A DNA stretch of 8,667 nucleotides, from positions 1 to 8,667 of the forward strand of contig CAYWHE010000180.1 of the NCBI GenBank assembly GCA_964458125.1, read 5' to 3'. Within the stretch, counting starts at the first letter, position 1. Each line of letters opens with the position of its first letter. The notes beneath the pieces are model-generated. The model worked only from the letters and a program-made list of their open reading frames with translations, was not told where the DNA came from and made no database searches. Shown piece by piece: positions 7,356-8,667 of this stretch. A program made the position numbers and the translations under genes. The DNA comes from CAYWHE01 sp964458125 (GTDB lineage Bacteria; Bacteroidota; Bacteroidia; AKYH767-A; OLB10).

Positions 7356-7382
7356 ATTCCGGTTCATTTGGAATTCAAACTC

Positions 7383-8357
7383 ATGAAAATTTTTTTCAGC
7401 GCAAAAAGGCTAAGCCTGATAAGAAAAAAACAAGCGGATGTTTTTTGTCCGCTCCTGCCGGCAATCATTTATGGGATTCCCTTTTTAACCGGTGTGTTGC
7501 TGATTAAAAACAGCCAGGACTATTGGCGGGCGGCATCCCTGACGGCCTCCCCTTTTAGCTATGCGAATGGCTTTGCTTTTATTGCCGGATTAATCAGCAT
7601 TCCTTTTCAACATGGAATTAAGCCAGGAAGATTTCCACGACAGACGGGTGATTTGATTGACAGCAAGAGAAAAATTTACGGCAGCTCCCGGACAACGGCC
7701 TGTTATTGCAAACCCGTCGATTATCTTGTCCTCAGCACCCACCTGGTCAGCAATTGTATTTTCCGTCACTTCGGGTACAAGGGAAATTTGAATCATACCA
7801 TTTATCGCGATGGCCTGGTTCGGAACCCTGGAGTGCCCGAATCTGGTGCCAGGGCATACCTGTCCGGCCGCGCAGCCATCGGATCCAATAGTTGTCAAAG
7901 GGAAAATACCATTTCCCTGGTTAAAATTTTCAGCCGGGAGAATTCAATTATCGGGCAACAGGCAATGACTGCTCATGGCGTATACATCGGTTCAGATGCT
8001 GAAGGAGGCGTTGGATGCGGAGTTGGAATAAAAACCCGCACCGGGCCCAGGTCCATGATCAATCTTTGCCCGCAAACCGGAAATCATGTCCGTATTGGCG
8101 CCAGGTCATACATCGGGGCAGGGGCAGCATTTACCGGTCATTTAAAAACTCCGGGCGGTTCGCTCATTCCCGGCAAGGCCGGCATTTCAGGTGTAACTGA
8201 ACCGGATCGGTATATCCGTTCAACCTCCTTGTTTAAACATGAGCAGGGGGATTTACTGCCGCCGGCATCGGGCAAAGTGAAAACAACCTATGGAAATGGA
8301 CCGGGAAAGGAAATGGGTAAATTTATACGGTACACAGTGAAACATCAGATCAACTAA
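7383..8357 (+). CDS. LpxD-like hexapeptide-repeat (left-handed beta-helix) protein, strongly diverged
   Basis: From about residue 154 to 272 the product keeps one six-residue phase with no insertions. Position 5 of twenty successive hexapeptides is A,A,S,T,I,S,A,V,A,C,T,S,P,V,S,A,L,S,A,T; position 2 is Gly in ten of them, and position 1 is Ile/Leu/Val in ten. That is the pattern of a left-handed beta-helix. The closest family I can recall is LpxD, the UDP-3-O-acylglucosamine N-acyltransferase of lipid A synthesis. YIGSDAEGG recalls its VIGSDGFGF block, QTGNHVRIG its QIAHNVVIG, FTGHLKTPGGS its IAGHLTIGDNV, and RYIRSTSLFK its usual end. The N-terminus (FSAKRLSLI) and the 324-residue length also fit. 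However, many repeat glycines and the family's usual catalytic His context are altered (nearby His198, His235 and His253 remain). It could be a non-catalytic paralogue, a distant enzyme, or a gene in decay, although no stop or frameshift breaks it. The ATG start follows from the promoter position; extending to the TTG at 7353 would overlap the -7 element. Confidence 0.6.
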   Translation: MKIFFSAKRLSLIRKKQADVFCPLLPAIIYGIPFLTGVLLIKNSQDYWRAASLTASPFSYANGFAFIAGLISIPFQHGIKPGRFPRQTGDLIDSKRKIYGSSRTTACYCKPVDYLVLSTHLVSNCIFRHFGYKGNLNHTIYRDGLVRNPGVPESGARAYLSGRAAIGSNSCQRENTISLVKIFSRENSIIGQQAMTAHGVYIGSDAEGGVGCGVGIKTRTGPRSMINLCPQTGNHVRIGARSYIGAGAAFTGHLKTPGGSLIPGKAGISGVTEPDRYIRSTSLFKHEQGDLLPPASGKVKTTYGNGPGKEMGKFIRYTVKHQIN

Positions 8358-8372
8358 ATTATTATTTCACGC

Positions 8373-8667
8373 ATGGCAGCATATGTCAGAAAATTAAAAG
8401 CCTGTTATCATGCTTTCATCCGGATACAGCCCGTTCAGATTTTTATTCATGCCGTCGGTGAAACAACTTCAGCGGGCTGGAATAACGGGAGGCTGATTCC
8501 AAGGAGTCATATGATTCCTCCGGCGGACGGTATCCAGGAGTATGACTTCCGTGGAAATTGCCCGGAAGGGGATGACCAGCATGGGTCCGGTATCCTGCAT
8601 GCCACCCATACCATGGAACTGCAGGCCTGGATGAAGGGGTACCGCATTCATACGGACTCCGGTAACA
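8373..8667 (+). CDS. Uncharacterised small protein with a GW...PPADG motif, 5' part (partial)
   Basis: An open frame begins at the ATG at 8373, 15 bases after the preceding stop codon and in the same frame, and runs off the right edge after 98 codons. The product has a basic N-terminus (VRKLKACYHAFIRI), then VQIFIHAVGETTSAGW (21-36), MIPPADGIQEYDF (47-59) and WMKGYRIHTDSGN (86-98). This arrangement (GxxxTxGW, then PPxDGIxxxDF, then xKGxRIHxxSxN) recalls a family of small uncharacterised bacterial proteins that I know only as hypothetical proteins. The alternating hydrophobic pattern suggests a beta-sandwich, which is inference. There is no signal peptide, and no promoter lies in the 15-base gap, so it probably shares the transcript of the LpxD-like gene. 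The 3' end is outside the window. Confidence 0.7.
   Translation, partial: MAAYVRKLKACYHAFIRIQPVQIFIHAVGETTSAGWNNGRLIPRSHMIPPADGIQEYDFRGNCPEGDDQHGSGILHATHTMELQAWMKGYRIHTDSGN

Noticed and set aside
7353..7382. A TTG start adding ten residues to the LpxD-like protein
   Set aside because: It lies inside the -7 element and upstream of the predicted transcript start; the ATG at 7383 is preferred.
7590..7898. A minus-strand frame with a faint six-residue periodicity
   Set aside because: The complementary strand of hexapeptide-repeat DNA inherits an 18-base periodicity. The plus-strand frame is longer, has the better promoter and carries the repeat phase onward.

Overview
The window looks like a chromosomal segment of a Bacteroidota bacterium. 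Three things point that way. A secreted protein ends in a type IX secretion (T9SS, Por) sorting domain. A LytS-type histidine kinase is paired with a LytTR response regulator. Five of the gene starts are preceded by the Bacteroidota -7 promoter element TAnnTTTG, and Shine-Dalgarno sequences are absent. Base composition is mixed and moderately GC-rich. No tRNA, rRNA, insertion sequence or CRISPR array was seen.

Layout, left to right. (1) Plus strand: the 3' end of queA (queuosine tRNA modification), cut by the window edge, then complete ispD (MEP isoprenoid pathway). (2) A 238-base gap carrying a promoter, then a 597-residue exported Asp-box beta-propeller protein with a T9SS tail, closed by a strong intrinsic terminator. 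(3) Minus strand: an integral-membrane acyltransferase-3 protein (TTG start) and, upstream of it, a TauE/SafE-type membrane permease (GTG start), each with its own -7 element. (4) A 269-base divergent promoter region. (5) Plus strand: the LytS-like kinase and the LytTR regulator, probably one transcript. (6) Plus strand, behind the best promoter in the window: a 324-residue protein with about twenty in-phase hexapeptide repeats whose outline follows LpxD (lipid A biosynthesis) but with many family positions changed. It is followed 15 bases later, in the same frame, by the start of an uncharacterised small protein that runs off the right edge.

The first half holds housekeeping and surface or export genes. 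The two-component pair may control a neighbour, but no operator could be shown. The part most worth a second look is the right-hand end: the strongly diverged LpxD-like gene and its in-frame neighbour. All family assignments come from motifs read by eye and recalled family patterns; no database search was run.
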